5,655 nt of DNA from Actinoplanes liguriensis (GTDB lineage Bacteria; Actinomycetota; Actinomycetes; Mycobacteriales; Micromonosporaceae). The notes under the pieces were generated by a model. It searched no databases. It saw only the letters and a program-made list of their open reading frames with translations, and was not told the DNA's origin. This document shows, in pieces, positions 4,420 through 5,655 of the stretch. Positions within the stretch are counted from its first letter, which is position 1. Every line of letters begins with the position of its first letter. A program made the translations under genes and the position numbers. The stretch lies in the NCBI GenBank assembly GCA_000715855.1, contig KL571396.1, forward strand, positions 45,030 to 50,684, in the 5' to 3' direction.

Positions 4420-5349
4420 ATGCAGCAGATGGCAGCGGCACAGTTCCAGCGGTACGGCGGCCCCGAAGTGCTGGAACTGACGAGGGTGCCCCGGCCGTCC
4501 GCGGGTCCCGGCGAGGTGCTGGTGAAGGTGGAGGCAGCCGCGGTCAACCACCACGACGCGGTGGTCCGCAGCGGCACCCTGAAAATCGTGACCGGCCGCA
4601 AGTTCCCGCTCGGGGTCGGCCTTGACTTCGCCGGGACCGAGCTGTCCACGGGTACGCCCGTCTGGGGCATGGTCTCCCCGAAATCAGGTCACGTCACCGG
4701 CTCCGCCGCAGAGTACGTCGTGGTGCCGGCTGACCGGGTGGCCCGCATGCCTGACTCGCTGACGTGGACCGACGCGGCTGCGCTGGTGACTTCGGGCACG
4801 ACAGCACTGACTGCCCTGCGTGACGTGACCCGGGTCCGCCCCGGCGACCGGGTACTGATCCGCGGCGCCGCCGGCACCGTCGGGATGGTCGCCGTCCAGC
4901 TCGCCGTCGCCCTGGGCGCTCACGTGGCCGCCTTGGCCGCCGCCCGCGACCTCGACTTCGTGACGTCCCTGGGCGCGCACGAGGTCATCGACTACCGGAC
5001 GGTGACACCGGCCGATCTCGAGCCCTCGGACGTCATCGTGGACACGACCGGAGCAGACCTGCTCGCCTACCGCCGGCGCCTCAAGCGCGGCGGGCGCATG
5101 GTCACCATCAACTTCGGCTCCGCGAAAGCGATGACGGCCATCGCCGCCTCGACCGTCTTCGGCGAGCAACGCGTCCGCACGTTCAGCAGCTACCCGGACA
5201 CCCGGCTCCTCGACGACCTGGCCGGACACGTGGCCACCCGCTCGGTCTGGCCGATAGTGGACACGATCTTCCCGTTGCACCGCATCACCGACGCGCACCG
5301 CGCCCTTACCGAACCCGGCCGTCGAGGCAAACTCGTACTCGTCCCCTGA
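4420..5349 (+). CDS. Zinc-independent quinone oxidoreductase-like NAD(P)-dependent MDR enzyme
   Basis: The 309-residue product belongs to the medium-chain dehydrogenase/reductase superfamily. The N-terminal GroES-like domain (about 1-115) includes the start QFQRYGGPEVLEL, then GEVLVKVEAAAVNHHDAVVRSG (31-52) and GLDFAGTE (67-74). The Rossmann domain carries the nucleotide-binding loop RGAAGTVG (148-155), followed by AVQLAVALGAHVAA and SLGAHEVIDYR (183-193). The zinc-site residues of alcohol dehydrogenases (GHE and a four-Cys lobe) are absent, as in quinone oxidoreductases. The C-terminus FPLHRITDAHRALTEPGRRGKLVLVP is typical. It likely reduces a quinone or an electrophilic enone/aldehyde using NAD(P)H; the substrate is unknown and cofactor preference cannot be read safely. 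ATG 4420 is chosen because GGAGG (4410-4414) is 5 bases upstream; ATG 4429 is less well placed. It is divergent from the TetR gene, whose candidate operator overlaps its promoter. It is probably monocistronic, as the next gene is convergent. Confidence 0.95.
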   Translation: MQQMAAAQFQRYGGPEVLELTRVPRPSAGPGEVLVKVEAAAVNHHDAVVRSGTLKIVTGRKFPLGVGLDFAGTELSTGTPVWGMVSPKSGHVTGSAAEYVVVPADRVARMPDSLTWTDAAALVTSGTTALTALRDVTRVRPGDRVLIRGAAGTVGMVAVQLAVALGAHVAALAAARDLDFVTSLGAHEVIDYRTVTPADLEPSDVIVDTTGADLLAYRRRLKRGGRMVTINFGSAKAMTAIAASTVFGEQRVRTFSSYPDTRLLDDLAGHVATRSVWPIVDTIFPLHRITDAHRALTEPGRRGKLVLVP

Positions 5350-5394
5350 CACCGGCAAGTGAACGTCTTCGCGTCCGACCCGTACAGGCCGGTG
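5350..5394. repeat. Inverted repeat immediately after the oxidoreductase stop
   Basis: CACCGGC (5350-5356) and GCCGGTG (5388-5394) are perfect 7-base arms with a 31-base loop, starting at the base after the stop codon. The loop is long for a terminator, so the arms may only stabilise the 3' end of the message. Confidence 0.35.
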
Positions 5395-5413
5395 CCGGGC
5401 ACGATCCAGCCGG

Positions 5414-5429
5414 CGGTGGTCCGCCACCG
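5414..5429. terminator. Hairpin downstream of the oxidoreductase, possible terminator without T-run
   Basis: CGGTGG-TCCG-CCACCG gives a 6-base GC stem with a 4-base loop, 64 bases past the oxidoreductase stop. No T-run follows at once, though actinobacteria often use such stems. Moderate to low confidence. Confidence 0.35.
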
Positions 5430-5506
5430 GTGTGCGTGGATGATTTGTTGCCTTTCGGGGCGAGGGGTTTCGCGCCGCGTTCGGCCGGCCACAGTCCTTC
5501 CGCCTT

Positions 5507-5564
5507 GCCCGGGCCCGCGGATAACGGGCGATGGCCCGGGACGCCTTGGGCCCGAATCGGGCCC
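5507..5564. terminator. GC-rich hairpin cluster between convergent genes, possible bidirectional terminator
   Basis: CCCGGGCC (5508-5515) pairs with GGCCCGGG (5533-5540), with an alternative inner stem CCCG/CGGG (5514-5517 with 5525-5528). Next to it GGGCCCG-AAT-CGGGCCC (5548-5564) is a perfect 7-base stem. The cluster begins about 20 bases past the stop of the permease gene arriving from the right and also faces transcription from the oxidoreductase, so it could end both transcripts. No T-run is present. Confidence 0.45.
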
Positions 5565-5582
5565 CGGCCCGGCAGTCGTCGG

Positions 5583-5655
5583 TCAGGTTCCGCTGAGTGC
5601 CTCGGTGGGCATGAGCCGGGCGGCTCGCATCGCCGGGTAGGCGCCGGCGGCCGCC
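5583..5655 (-). CDS. C-terminal end of a MacB/FtsX-type ABC transporter permease (partial)
   Basis: Only the last 23 codons and the stop (TGA, 5585-5583) are in the window. They read AAAGAYPAMRAARLMPTEALSGT. This matches the conserved C-terminal tail of MacB/FtsX-family permeases (G-x-Y-P-A-x-R-A-A-x-x-x-P-x-E-A-L), the cytoplasmic stretch right after the last membrane helix. Such permeases pair with a LolD/MacB-like ATPase and move lipids, peptides or drugs, or transmit force to wall hydrolases; which applies here cannot be told. The gene converges on the oxidoreductase. The motif is short but distinctive. Confidence 0.72.
   Translation of the reverse strand, partial: AAAGAYPAMRAARLMPTEALSGT

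Noticed and set aside
3945..4625. Long plus-strand frame across the TetR gene and into the oxidoreductase
   Set aside because: It is an antisense shadow of the TetR gene, runs through the promoter region and resembles no family.
4684..5427. Long minus-strand frame of 247 residues opposite the oxidoreductase
   Set aside because: It is rich in His, Arg, Gly and Asp, typical of an antisense shadow in GC-rich DNA; the plus strand has a clear MDR protein.
5359..5640. Plus-strand open frame of 93 residues at the right end
   Set aside because: It crosses the hairpin cluster and is antisense to the permease tail; its composition is Pro/Arg/Gly-rich with no recognised motif.

Overview
The window is GC-rich DNA with strong G/C preference at third codon positions, frequent GTG starts, a type VII secretion (ESX-like) substrate pair and a WHG-type TetR regulator. 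Together these point to a chromosomal segment of a filamentous actinobacterium. Micromonosporaceae or Streptomycetaceae would both fit, but the genus cannot be fixed from sequence alone.

Left part (1-1142, minus strand): a two-gene cassette reading leftwards. A 105-residue EspC/WXG100-like protein with a YxxxD secretion motif overlaps by 4 bases (GTGA) the start of a larger protein. That larger protein has a WXG-like helical N-terminus and leaves the window after 276 residues. This looks like a type VII secreted protein and its small helical partner. About 380 bases of gene-free but hairpin-rich DNA (1143-1526) lie upstream.

Middle part (1527-3815): an uncharacterised 233-residue protein on the minus strand (1527-2228) is separated by a 261-base divergent spacer from a two-domain GNAT acetyltransferase on the plus strand (2490-3368). 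A hairpin with a T-tract follows the acetyltransferase. Next comes a short open frame (3525-3815) in which coding character seems to move to another frame and back, suggesting a decayed gene.

Right part (3786-5655): a divergent pair made of a TetR-family repressor (minus) and a zinc-independent, quinone-oxidoreductase-like MDR enzyme (plus). Their 64-base spacer holds a perfect 7-7-7 inverted repeat (CTAACAT, 7 bases, ATGTTAG) placed over a sigma70-like promoter for the oxidoreductase. The simplest reading is a self-contained, ligand-responsive switch in which the repressor controls the enzyme and probably itself. A GC-rich spacer with several strong hairpins separates the oxidoreductase from the last 23 codons of a convergent MacB/FtsX-type ABC transporter permease at the right edge.

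No RNA genes, CRISPR arrays, intact mobile elements or attachment sites were recognised. The items most worth a second look are the type VII substrate pair, the decayed frame at 3525-3815, the structured spacer at 1323-1490 and the unrecognised 1527-2228 protein.
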